From the NCBI RefSeq assembly GCF_900107795.1, contig NZ_FNRL01000007.1, positions 159,493 to 223,492 of the forward strand: 64,000 bases of DNA, written 5' to 3'. Source of the DNA: Chitinophaga terrae (ex Kim and Jung 2007). Lineage in GTDB: Bacteria; Bacteroidota; Bacteroidia; Chitinophagales; Chitinophagaceae. This document shows positions 27,110 through 34,373 of this stretch, piece by piece; within the stretch, counting starts at the first letter, position 1, and the number at the start of each line of letters is the position of its first letter. Both the position numbers and the translations under genes were made by a program. The notes under the pieces are model-generated. The model worked only from the letters and a program-made list of their open reading frames with translations. It ran no database searches and had not been told where the DNA came from.

Positions 27110-27550
27110 AAACTATGACTCTGTAAGATTTCCTTCCCCAAGGAAATAGTACAGAAAATACTGTTCATAAAAATGAACGGTCTACTTTAATAGGATCAAG
27201 AAATAGAAAAAACTTATTCAGATTTTGGTTGATGAAAATCAGATCTCATCATCCTTAATTTTTTAGTACAGTTGTCGGTTACAGCATCGTTTATATAGTC
27301 AATTTTCATTACCATATAATATTATTGGGGCTAAAACGATGAATGAAATTTAACCCTATTTTAGAATGGCAATTAAAATTTCAGGCATAGTAATAACATA
27401 ACAACTGGCTCCGGCCAGTTGAGATAGCGGGCAAACATTCCTTTTAAATGTTGTTTTGGGTGAACCAGGCTCCTATTTGCCGGATCATGCTACCTCATGG
27501 AGAAAAGCCGTGTACTGAATTCGTTGCAAAATTATCTTGACTAGCAACCT
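27110..27550 (-). other. Hairpin-rich intergenic stretch, possible small RNA
   Basis: No convincing gene is present. Perfect inverted repeats occur at 27128-27147 (ATTTCCTT, loop CCCC), 27163-27178 (GTTCAT, four-base loop), 27402-27421 (CAACTGGC, loop TCCG) and 27434-27452 (AACATT/AATGTT), with GGCAAA/TTTGCC enclosing part of the last (27430-27481). A TAATTTTG -7-like box lies on the minus strand near 27531-27538. Together with the terminator at 27077-27108 this looks like a structured transcript of about 440 bases running leftward. Confidence 0.4.
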
Positions 27551-27576
27551 CTTCATAGTACAAATACGACATTTTT

Positions 27577-28404
27577 TTACTCCATGAACTTATGTAGCCG
27601 GATAGTGGCTTTTAATTCGTCTTCCTGGATAAAGGAGGGAGTGATCCCGGCAAACCTCTTGAATTCGCGGATAAAGTGCATCTGATCGTAATACCCGCTA
27701 TGGTAGGCAATTTCCGTCCATGTTTTCTGGGGAAACATTTCTTTCATCTGGTAGGCTTTGCAAAAGCGGATCAGCATGGCATATTGTTTCGGGGACATGC
27801 CCAGGCGTTCATTACATTTCCTTTCAAACTGGCGGAGGCTCATACAGGCCAGGGCCGCTATTTCATCCATCGATTTCCTCCCCTGGCTCCTCACCAATTC
27901 GCCCATGGCCCTGTCTACAGGCAATAAAGGCTTTATTTTTTCGATTCGTTTCAACAGGTAGAATTCCACTATACGGGTCATTTCATCCCAGTCCTCCGCT
28001 CCTTTCAACCGTTCTGTGATTTCATCTATTTCCGAACCCAGGAGCAGGCGGGTATCAATGTCTTTTTCATAAAGTTCCGGCATGGGGATCCTCAGCAACC
28101 TATGCAGGCCGCCTGGCTGGAAAGCAATGCAAAACGCCAGGTGTTTTTGCCCCATATCGAGGGTCACGGGTTGTTCCTGCGGACCGATTGTTACACAAAC
28201 CGGCTTGGTGACATATCCTTCCTTTTCGCTTTTGAATACTTTAATGGGATCTTCCAGGTAAAAAATGATATAACGTTGGTAGGCGGGTACAAAGCGATAA
28301 ATATTTGTCAGGTCATTGTTTTGGCTAAAGTCTACAGCATAGATACTAATACAGTGTACAAAATCCTGCAAAGCCGGATGCGGTCTGTAAATTTTGCTTC
28401 TCAT
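27577..28404 (-). CDS. AraC-family transcriptional regulator
   Basis: A 275-residue regulator. The N-terminal ~150 residues form a sensor domain of the type common in Bacteroidota (YRFVPAYQRYIIFYLEDPI, LDMGQKHLAFCIAFQPGGLHRLLRIPM). The C-terminal double helix-turn-helix reads RKSMDEIAALACMSLRQFERKCNERLGMSPKQYAMLIRFCKAYQM and TWTEIAYHSGYYDQMHFIREFKRFAGITPSFI. It is divergent from the SDR operon at 28509, with 104 bases between starts, and probably controls it. A TATATTTG -7 box (28451-28444, minus) lies in that gap. Confidence 0.88.
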   Translation of the reverse strand: MRSKIYRPHPALQDFVHCISIYAVDFSQNNDLTNIYRFVPAYQRYIIFYLEDPIKVFKSEKEGYVTKPVCVTIGPQEQPVTLDMGQKHLAFCIAFQPGGLHRLLRIPMPELYEKDIDTRLLLGSEIDEITERLKGAEDWDEMTRIVEFYLLKRIEKIKPLLPVDRAMGELVRSQGRKSMDEIAALACMSLRQFERKCNERLGMSPKQYAMLIRFCKAYQMKEMFPQKTWTEIAYHSGYYDQMHFIREFKRFAGITPSFIQEDELKATIRLHKFME

Positions 28405-28443
28405 CGTTGTGACGGCTAAATGATAATTCAGTACTTTTCACGA

Positions 28444-28471
28444 CAAATATATAAAAAGCCCTCCATTGGAG
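28444..28471 (-). promoter_or_regulatory. Promoter of the AraC-type gene with internal dyad
   Basis: TATATTTG on the minus strand (28451-28444) matches the TAnnTTTG -7 consensus exactly. Directly upstream CTCCA-T-TGGAG (28461-28471) is a perfect dyad that would lie between the -7 and -33 regions, a natural repressor position for both divergent genes. Confidence 0.5.
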
Positions 28472-28508
28472 CTAAAACCTTATCTTATGCTCCTATTTAT
28501 TCAGAAAA

Positions 28509-29486
28509 ATGGAGATTGCAATAACCGGGGCAACAGGATTTATTGGTTCGGCGCTCATCCCGATATTACTGGAACAAGGACATACCCTTAGGTTGCTAAC
28601 CAGGCGGCCCATAACTGAAGCTCCGCCCGGCGTTGCCTGGGTGCATGGCGACCTGGAGAATGCCGCCAGCCTGGCGGCCCTCACCCGTGGCGCCTCTGTG
28701 GTTATTCACCTGGCAGCGGTGATCAGTGTCAGCGATAAACCCGATCCACGCGTTCACCATCTCAATACCGCAGGTACCGAAGCTATCTTAACAGCAGCCA
28801 GGGAGGCGGGCGTCCGCAGGTTTATTCACCTGAGTTCCATCACTGCGTTTAACCAATATCCCTACGATGAACCGATGGATGAATCAAGACCTCCTTCTAC
28901 CTCTGTTACTCCCGGGTACGATTACTCGAAAACATTATCGCAGGCCTGTGCGCTGGCCTTTGACAGCCCTGAAATGGATGTTATCGTATTGGCGCCAACC
29001 GCCGTGATCGGCCCTCATGATCATGCCCCTTCACTGATAGGGAAAGCGGTCATCAACCTTTATAAGGGAAAGATACCCGCCTTGTTCCCCGGCGGGGTGG
29101 ATTTCGTGGATGTAAGGGACCTTGGAATGGCTATTGTACAGGCCATACGCCAGGGCGCGAAAGGTCAGGTATATATTATCAGCGGTCACTGGAAAAGCCT
29201 GGCCGAACTGGCATACAGCATCGGCAAGTTAAGAGGAAGGCCTGTCAGGTTGCCGGTGGCGCCGTTATGGCTGGTGTTTGGCATGCTGCCATTGGTCAAT
29301 GCCTGGTCACGGATTACAGGTGGCCCGCCCTATTACACCAGGCAATCCGTATATAACCTTATTTACAGCAACAGGAAGATAAGTCATACCAAGGCGGCCA
29401 GGGATCTCGGTTTTCATCCCCGGCCCTTTGAAACTACCCTGCAGGACACAATTAATTGGTTTAAAGAAACGGGAGCTATCTTATGA
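28509..29486 (+). CDS. Extended SDR: NAD-dependent epimerase / 3-beta-hydroxysteroid-dehydrogenase-like
   Basis: A 325-residue extended short-chain dehydrogenase. The dinucleotide motif GATGFIG is at residues 7-13, the catalytic YDYSK (Tyr137, Lys141) follows, and HLSSITAF supplies the conserved Ser. The layout resembles both sugar nucleotide epimerases and 3-beta-hydroxysteroid dehydrogenase/isomerases. It overlaps the next gene by ATGA (29483-29486), so the two are translationally coupled. Because that partner is a steroid 5-alpha-reductase homologue, a role on a steroid-like or polyprenoid ketone is plausible, but a sugar substrate is not excluded. Confidence 0.85.
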   Translation: MEIAITGATGFIGSALIPILLEQGHTLRLLTRRPITEAPPGVAWVHGDLENAASLAALTRGASVVIHLAAVISVSDKPDPRVHHLNTAGTEAILTAAREAGVRRFIHLSSITAFNQYPYDEPMDESRPPSTSVTPGYDYSKTLSQACALAFDSPEMDVIVLAPTAVIGPHDHAPSLIGKAVINLYKGKIPALFPGGVDFVDVRDLGMAIVQAIRQGAKGQVYIISGHWKSLAELAYSIGKLRGRPVRLPVAPLWLVFGMLPLVNAWSRITGGPPYYTRQSVYNLIYSNRKISHTKAARDLGFHPRPFETTLQDTINWFKETGAIL

Positions 29487-30250
29487 TCAACAACTTTACA
29501 TTTGAACAGTACAGAACATTTATATGGTGCTGGATAGCGCTGGCCCTGGTCGCCGGTATCTACCTGCTGAAGCAGGACGCTCCTTACGGGCGGTTCAGCA
29601 GCACAAAATGGGGACCGATGATCAGCAACCGGACCGGGTGGCTGATCATGGAAGCGACGGTGCTGGTTACCTTCTATTGCTGGTTGCCTCCCGGTTCAGT
29701 TAATTGGACAAGCCCCGCCGGAGTAATGATCCTCCTGTTCACAGTACACTACATTAACCGCAGCTTTATTTTTCCGTTCAGGATCCGTACGAAAGGCAAG
29801 AAAATGCCGGTGGCCATCATGCTATCGGCCATTGTTTTCAATACCGTGAATGGTTCCTTGTTAGGTTGCTGGTTTGCCAGGTGGGCTGTTTATCCATCCG
29901 GCTGGTTCTACTCCCCTGCTTTCCTGCTTGGCACATGCCTGTTTATTACAGGTATGTCCATCAACTGGTGGGCAGATCACCAGTTGATCCAACTGCGTGG
30001 AAAAGGCGATACCGGTTACAAAATACCAGAGAAAGGATTGTTTCAATATCTTACCTCGCCTAATTTAAGTGGAGAGATGCTGGAATGGGCGGGATTTGCA
30101 ATCCTGACCTGGAGTTTGCCCGGCTTGGCATTTGCGGTATGGACCTGTGCCAACCTGGTGCCCAGGGCGATCTCCAACCACCGGTGGTATCGCCAACAAT
30201 TTGCAGGTTACCCGGTTGAAAGAAAAATATTGCTTCCGTTTATCTGGTAA
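29483..30250 (+). CDS. Steroid 5-alpha-reductase family membrane protein (SRD5A-like)
   Basis: A 255-residue polytopic protein with about six membrane helices. The C-terminal half follows the eukaryotic steroid 5-alpha-reductase pattern closely: HYINRSFIFPFRIRTKGKKMP, INWWADHQLIQLRGKGDTGYKIPEKGLFQYLTSPNLSGEMLEWAGFA, and a terminal RWYRQQFAGYPVERKILLPFIW. The family reduces the C4-C5 double bond of 3-oxo-4-ene steroids or related enones using NADPH, within the membrane. It overlaps the SDR gene by 4 bases and is followed 9 bases later by an ABC permease gene. The true substrate in this organism is unknown. Confidence 0.88.
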   Translation: MINNFTFEQYRTFIWCWIALALVAGIYLLKQDAPYGRFSSTKWGPMISNRTGWLIMEATVLVTFYCWLPPGSVNWTSPAGVMILLFTVHYINRSFIFPFRIRTKGKKMPVAIMLSAIVFNTVNGSLLGCWFARWAVYPSGWFYSPAFLLGTCLFITGMSINWWADHQLIQLRGKGDTGYKIPEKGLFQYLTSPNLSGEMLEWAGFAILTWSLPGLAFAVWTCANLVPRAISNHRWYRQQFAGYPVERKILLPFIW

Positions 30251-30259
30251 TGATCCCAT

Positions 30260-31369
30260 ATGTCAAAGAAAAAATACAGTCAGTTAAAAGCAGCATTGGT
30301 GCTGGCAAAAGCCAGCTTGATAGCAACTATCAGGAGCCCTACATCCGTTGTGTTTGCGTTATTGTTCCCGCTGATATTCGTAACCGTTTTCGGCGCCATG
30401 GTCGACAATTCGGCTGTTAAGGTTTCGTTGGTCCTTTCTCCGCATAGCGATACAACCAGCCCTATGTATAAGGCCATCAAGGCTGTTCCTTTTTTCAAAT
30501 TATCGGCGGGCGCCGATTCAGCCGCTATGCTTACTGCGCTAAGCAAGGGAAGGATTGCGGGTATCCTGCACCTTCATAGTCCTGCAATGAAGAACAACGT
30601 TCCTTTTTTCGGAACAGATCTTTTAGCCAGCAGCGCAGTGGCAGATAAACTGCCCTTGATAAAGGCCGCTTTACAGGAAGCCGCATCGGGCGTTAACCAG
30701 CAGGTATTGCCTGGCCAGCCGGTGGCCGCAAGCATCCAGGTGGTTGAAATACCGGGAAGGATATACAGGAAAATAGATTTTATCTTACCGGGGCAACTGG
30801 GATTCTCCCTGCTGATGGCGGGCGTATTCGGTTCTGCATTCCTCCTCTTTAATCTCCGGCATACCCTGGTGTTAAAACGTTTGTCTGTAACTCCCATTAA
30901 AAATTCTTTTTTATTGCTGGGAGAAATGATCAGCAGGTTGCTCTTCCAGATACTGTGTTTTATCATCATCACCGCACTGGGTTATTATGCCTTTAAATTC
31001 ACACTGGTTAACGGTCTTGTCACCTTCCTTGAAATGCTGTTGTTATCGGTTTTTGGGCTGATCATTTTTATGGGGATAGGATTTATTATCAGTGGCCTTA
31101 TCAAAAATGAAAGTTCTATAGCTCCTGTGGCCAATACCTTAACCGTACCGCAGATCCTACTATGCGGATTATTTTTCCCGATAGAAGATTACCCCGCCTG
31201 GCTGCGAAGTTTCTGTGAGCTTTTACCGCTGACATTCTTCGTGGATGGCCTTCGCAAAATTGCGTTCGAGGGGTTGCATATCTGGCAGATACCTGTGCAG
31301 CTGGCAGGTTTGGCTATCTGGTCTGTGATCGTTGCCTTCTTCTCTGTCAGGCTGTTTAAATGGGAATAA
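30260..31369 (+). CDS. ABC-2-type transporter permease without an adjacent ATPase
   Basis: A 369-residue protein with one N-terminal membrane helix, a ~130-residue external domain, and a C-terminal block of five helices (LLMAGVFGSAFLLFNLRHTLVLKRLSVTPI..., ISRLLFQILCFIIITALGYYAF, LLLSVFGLIIFMGIGFIISGL, VPQILLCGLFFPIEDYPAWLRSFCELLPLTFFVDGLRKIA). This is the ABC-2 / DrrB-like permease layout. No ATP-binding partner is encoded nearby; it must be supplied in trans. It lies 9 bases after the 5-alpha-reductase homologue and so probably exports or moves a lipid-like product of the pair. Confidence 0.85.
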   Translation: MSKKKYSQLKAALVLAKASLIATIRSPTSVVFALLFPLIFVTVFGAMVDNSAVKVSLVLSPHSDTTSPMYKAIKAVPFFKLSAGADSAAMLTALSKGRIAGILHLHSPAMKNNVPFFGTDLLASSAVADKLPLIKAALQEAASGVNQQVLPGQPVAASIQVVEIPGRIYRKIDFILPGQLGFSLLMAGVFGSAFLLFNLRHTLVLKRLSVTPIKNSFLLLGEMISRLLFQILCFIIITALGYYAFKFTLVNGLVTFLEMLLLSVFGLIIFMGIGFIISGLIKNESSIAPVANTLTVPQILLCGLFFPIEDYPAWLRSFCELLPLTFFVDGLRKIAFEGLHIWQIPVQLAGLAIWSVIVAFFSVRLFKWE

Positions 31370-31433
31370 AAAGATGTCCTGACCGCCCCCACGATTGTCC
31401 TGTTCTACCGCCGGTGTAACAACAGGGCAGCCA

Positions 31434-31441
31434 TATCTTTG
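31434..31441 (+). promoter_or_regulatory. TATCTTTG -7 box of the VOC gene
   Basis: An exact TAnnTTTG match 22 bases before the probable VOC start at 31463. I see no good -33 TTG at the usual spacing. Confidence 0.4.
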
Positions 31442-31462
31442 TTTTGCAAAACAACATTAACA

Positions 31463-31886
31463 ATGGCAGCAGTTAATCCTTATTTACAGTTTGACGGCAA
31501 TTGTGAAGCCGCTTTCAATTTTTACAGGTCTGTATTCCAAACAGAATTCCAGACGTTATCACGATTTGGCGACGCGCCTGCAAACGGCGGCATCTGCCCC
31601 CGGCCCCGAAAACAACATCATGCACGTAGCGCTTCCGATAGGGCGTGGTACTTTATTGATGGGAAGCGATACTCCCGAAGGCAGTCCCGCCTTCCAGGAG
31701 GGCAATAATTTTGCATTGGCGCTGAACCCGGACAATGAAGAAGAAGCAAAACGCCTTTTTGCTGCGCTTTCTGAAGGCGGAACAGTGATAATGCCTATGG
31801 AAAAAACTTTCTGGGGCGCATTGTTTGGATTGGTGAAAGATGCGTATGGTATTTCCTGGATGGTGAATTACATGTTAGCTCAGTAA
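31463..31886 (+). pseudogene. VOC-family (PhnB/3-demethylubiquinone methyltransferase-like) gene with frameshift
   Basis: Two overlapping frames encode the two halves of one protein. The first frame starts MAAVNPYLQFDGNCEAAFNFY at 31463 and continues to SRFGDAPANGGIC. The second carries GPENNIMHVALPIGRGTLLMGSD and continues to FWGALFGLVKDAYGISWMVNY at 31886. Removing one C from the run at 31597-31601 joins them as GGIC-PGPENNIMH, which fits the family, about 140 residues in all. The gene is therefore either a recent pseudogene or a sequencing indel in a homopolymer. Frame and composition after the break stay coding-like, which favours a very recent event or an error. Confidence 0.75.
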
Positions 31887-31894
31887 CAGCATTT

Positions 31895-31936
31895 AAAAAA
31901 GCGCCGGGGAGAATATGTCCCCGGCGCTCCTGTTTA
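31895..31936. terminator. Bidirectional intrinsic terminator
   Basis: GCGCCGGGGA (31901-31910) pairs perfectly with TCCCCGGCGC (31918-31927) around a seven-base loop, with six A residues before and a T-rich stretch after. It separates the convergent VOC and thioredoxin-like genes. Confidence 0.92.
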
Positions 31937-33058
31937 TTTTATAACCTCTGCCAGCTTTGCTTCCAGGGCAGGGCCTCTCAGGTTCTTGCCGAGGATGCGG
32001 CCATCAGGTCCCAGTAAATAATTGGTTGGTACCCCTCTGACCCCGTATTGTTTGGCAACGGCATTATCCCAGTATTTCAGGTCAGATACATGCACAAAAT
32101 CGCCTAACCCGTCTTTTTCAATAGCGCCTAACCACGCAGCTTTCTTGCCCGGCTGATCCAGCGATACGCTCAGCACCATGAAATTCTTTTCTTTGTACTT
32201 CCTGTATGCAGCCAGTACATTAGGGTTTTCCTGCCTGCACGGTCCGCACCAGGAAGCCCAGAAATCCAACAGTACATACTTACCGCGGAAATCAGATAAT
32301 TTTACCGGGTGATCGTTGATATCATTCTGTACAAAATCCGGCGCCACTGCCCCTACTGCGAGTTTTCTTTCGGTGTCCATCGCCTTTTGGAATTCTTTAC
32401 CGGCAGCGCTGTTTCTGACATCGGCATTCAGGCTGTTGAACATTGGCGTAAGCACAGACAGGTTCATGTTATTCATGACAGCCAGTTCTTTCAGGGCCAC
32501 CACGCTGAAGAAAGAGGCAGGATGCTCCTTCACGTACTGCTGCTGCAATTGCTGTTTTTGGCTGATAGCCTCGTGATACCTTTTGTTCAGGCCATTCATA
32601 AAAACGGTATCTTTTTGCTGTGCCGGCGTAGAAGCGGCGAAGTCGCGGTTGATACCAGCCATAGCGCTGTCGAAAGCTGAAATATAGCGTTTGTAATCTT
32701 CAAACCCTTTATTAACCGTTCCTGATTCCACTGCGGCAGTAGAAAGAGAATTTCCCGCCAGCCTGATTGTTCCCGGTTCCAGGTAAAGCAGGCGCCTTTC
32801 GGGTTCCCCTTCGCCGTCTTTCTCTTTAATGATCAGCATTGCCAGTTCAGGAGCGCTTACTTTTCCTTTTAGCACAAACTGCCCGTTCACCAGGTAGGCC
32901 GAGTCCTGTATGATCTCTCCGCTGGTCCGCCTGTCGAGCAAGGCCATAGCTCCCGGTTTGCTGTCCTTGAATTTCCCCTGCAAAGTGAACTGCTGTTGCG
33001 CCTTTACAGACACTGACAACCCCAGAGCTGCCACAAATACCCATTGTTTCATAAACAT
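31934..33058 (-). CDS. TlpA-like thiol-disulfide oxidoreductase with N-terminal DUF4369-type domain
   Basis: A 374-residue exported protein (signal peptide ending VKA-Q, about residue 20). The N-terminal ~120 residues are a beta-sandwich of DUF4369 type (FTLQGKFKDSKPGAMALLDRRTSGEIIQDSAYLVNGQFVLKGKV). A helical linker follows, and then a thioredoxin domain with the redox motif WCGPC (LLDFWASWCGPCRQENPNVLAAYRKY) and the cis-Pro loop GVPTNYLLGPDG. Such proteins reduce or isomerise disulfides in the periplasm. It is monocistronic, with a strong terminator directly after its stop. Confidence 0.9.
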   Translation of the reverse strand: MFMKQWVFVAALGLSVSVKAQQQFTLQGKFKDSKPGAMALLDRRTSGEIIQDSAYLVNGQFVLKGKVSAPELAMLIIKEKDGEGEPERRLLYLEPGTIRLAGNSLSTAAVESGTVNKGFEDYKRYISAFDSAMAGINRDFAASTPAQQKDTVFMNGLNKRYHEAISQKQQLQQQYVKEHPASFFSVVALKELAVMNNMNLSVLTPMFNSLNADVRNSAAGKEFQKAMDTERKLAVGAVAPDFVQNDINDHPVKLSDFRGKYVLLDFWASWCGPCRQENPNVLAAYRKYKEKNFMVLSVSLDQPGKKAAWLGAIEKDGLGDFVHVSDLKYWDNAVAKQYGVRGVPTNYLLGPDGRILGKNLRGPALEAKLAEVIK

Positions 33059-33154
33059 TTAGATGATTGGTTATATGGAACAAAGAAAAAAACCGGTAAA
33101 ATCTTAGCGCCCCGGCTAAACTTTCGTAAAAATATCCTGTCGGAGATTGAACAA

Positions 33155-33174
33155 TAACCTTTACCGATAGGTTA
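33155..33174. promoter_or_regulatory. TAACCT-N8-AGGTTA dyad upstream of the RND operon
   Basis: Perfect six-base arms across eight bases, 50 bases before the adaptor start. The position suits a repressor site controlling the efflux operon, but no regulator gene is adjacent. Confidence 0.4.
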
Positions 33175-33223
33175 GTGTTTATATCAAAGCTCACTGTTCA
33201 GTTTAAACGAAGTTTTAAAAATT

Positions 33224-34363
33224 ATGAGGAAAATAGTTGCCGCTATGCTACTACTGGGGATCCTGGGAGCCTGCAAATCGAAAAAAGGCGGTACCGCGAC
33301 CCAGGGGATCAAATCGTACCCGGTCATCACAGTACAACGGCAAAAAGCAGTCATCAACTCTGACTACCCGGCCACTATACAGGGTATCCAGAATATCGAG
33401 ATCCGACCGAAAATAGATGGTTATGTAGAAGCTATTTATGTTGACGAAGGTGCTACTGTTAAAAAAGGCCAACTGTTGTTCAAGATCAACGCTCCCCAAT
33501 ACGAACAAAACGTAAACACTGCCAAAGCCAATATCAAGATTGCCATTGCCGATGTGAACGCCGCTACCATGCAGGTGAATAAAGTAAAACCGCTGGTAGA
33601 GAAAGATATCGTGAGTGCATATGAACTGGAATCTGCCCAGTATACCCTGCAGTCTAAACAGGCCGCATTGGCGCAGGCACAGGCCGCTTACCAGAACGCG
33701 CTGACCAATCTCAGTTATACAACGATCTACAGCCCTGCCGACGGGGTTATAGGCATACTCCCCTACAAGATCGGCAGCCTGGTGAACAGCAATACCACCA
33801 ACCCATTGACTACGGTATCGGATATATCGCAGATCTACGCTTATTTCTCTATTAACGAGCGGCAGGGACTCGACTTCTTCCTTTCTTCCAAGGGAACAAC
33901 CATGCAGGAGAAACTGAAAACCCTGCCACCGGTAAGCCTGGTGCTGGCCAACGGGATTGTGCTCCCGAAACCCGGACGGGTAGAAACCGCCAGTGGGCTG
34001 ATCAACCCGCAAACCGGGGCGCTCAATATGAGGGCTACCTTCGAGAATCCTGACGGCCTGGTAAGAAGCGGCAGCAGCGCCATTGTAAGAATACCCCAAC
34101 CAATCGATACGGCGTTACTCGTACCCCAGAAATCTACCTACCAGATACAGGGAAAACTGTTCGTGTATGTGCTGGATGCAGACAACAAAGTAAGATCCGT
34201 AGATATCGGCTCCAATGTAAATGCAGCCGGCCAGTCGTTCGTTGTGCAACACGGGCTGAAACCCGGCGATAAAATAGTAGTAGATGGTATCGGCAGTTTA
34301 AGAGAAGACCAGTTGATCGCTCCCCGGCCGGTGAATGCCGACAGCCTGTTTAAAAGCCTGTAA
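33224..34363 (+). CDS. RND efflux periplasmic adaptor lipoprotein (MFP/HlyD family)
   Basis: A 379-residue lipoprotein (lipobox LGAC, Cys17). The lipoyl-like half motifs surround a coiled-coil hairpin: NIEIRPKIDGYVEAIYVDEGATVKKGQLLFKI, then AKANIKIAIADVNAATMQVNKVKPL...QAAYQNALTNL, then YTTIYSPADGVIGI. A beta-barrel and a membrane-proximal domain follow (PGRVETASGLINPQTGALNMRATFENPDGLVRSG). It connects the inner-membrane pump to the outer-membrane channel. First gene of a three-gene operon; the pump gene starts 10 bases downstream. Confidence 0.92.
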   Translation: MRKIVAAMLLLGILGACKSKKGGTATQGIKSYPVITVQRQKAVINSDYPATIQGIQNIEIRPKIDGYVEAIYVDEGATVKKGQLLFKINAPQYEQNVNTAKANIKIAIADVNAATMQVNKVKPLVEKDIVSAYELESAQYTLQSKQAALAQAQAAYQNALTNLSYTTIYSPADGVIGILPYKIGSLVNSNTTNPLTTVSDISQIYAYFSINERQGLDFFLSSKGTTMQEKLKTLPPVSLVLANGIVLPKPGRVETASGLINPQTGALNMRATFENPDGLVRSGSSAIVRIPQPIDTALLVPQKSTYQIQGKLFVYVLDADNKVRSVDIGSNVNAAGQSFVVQHGLKPGDKIVVDGIGSLREDQLIAPRPVNADSLFKSL

Positions 34364-34373
34364 AAAGAACGCC

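Noticed and set aside
27214..27309. 31-residue minus-strand open frame (MKIDYINDAVTDNC...) in the structured intergenic region
   Set aside because: It has no clear start context or family similarity, and short frames like this occur by chance; the region's hairpins are better supported than coding.
31399..31426. CCTGTT/AACAGG hairpin after the ABC permease gene as terminator
   Set aside because: The stem is short and no T tract follows.
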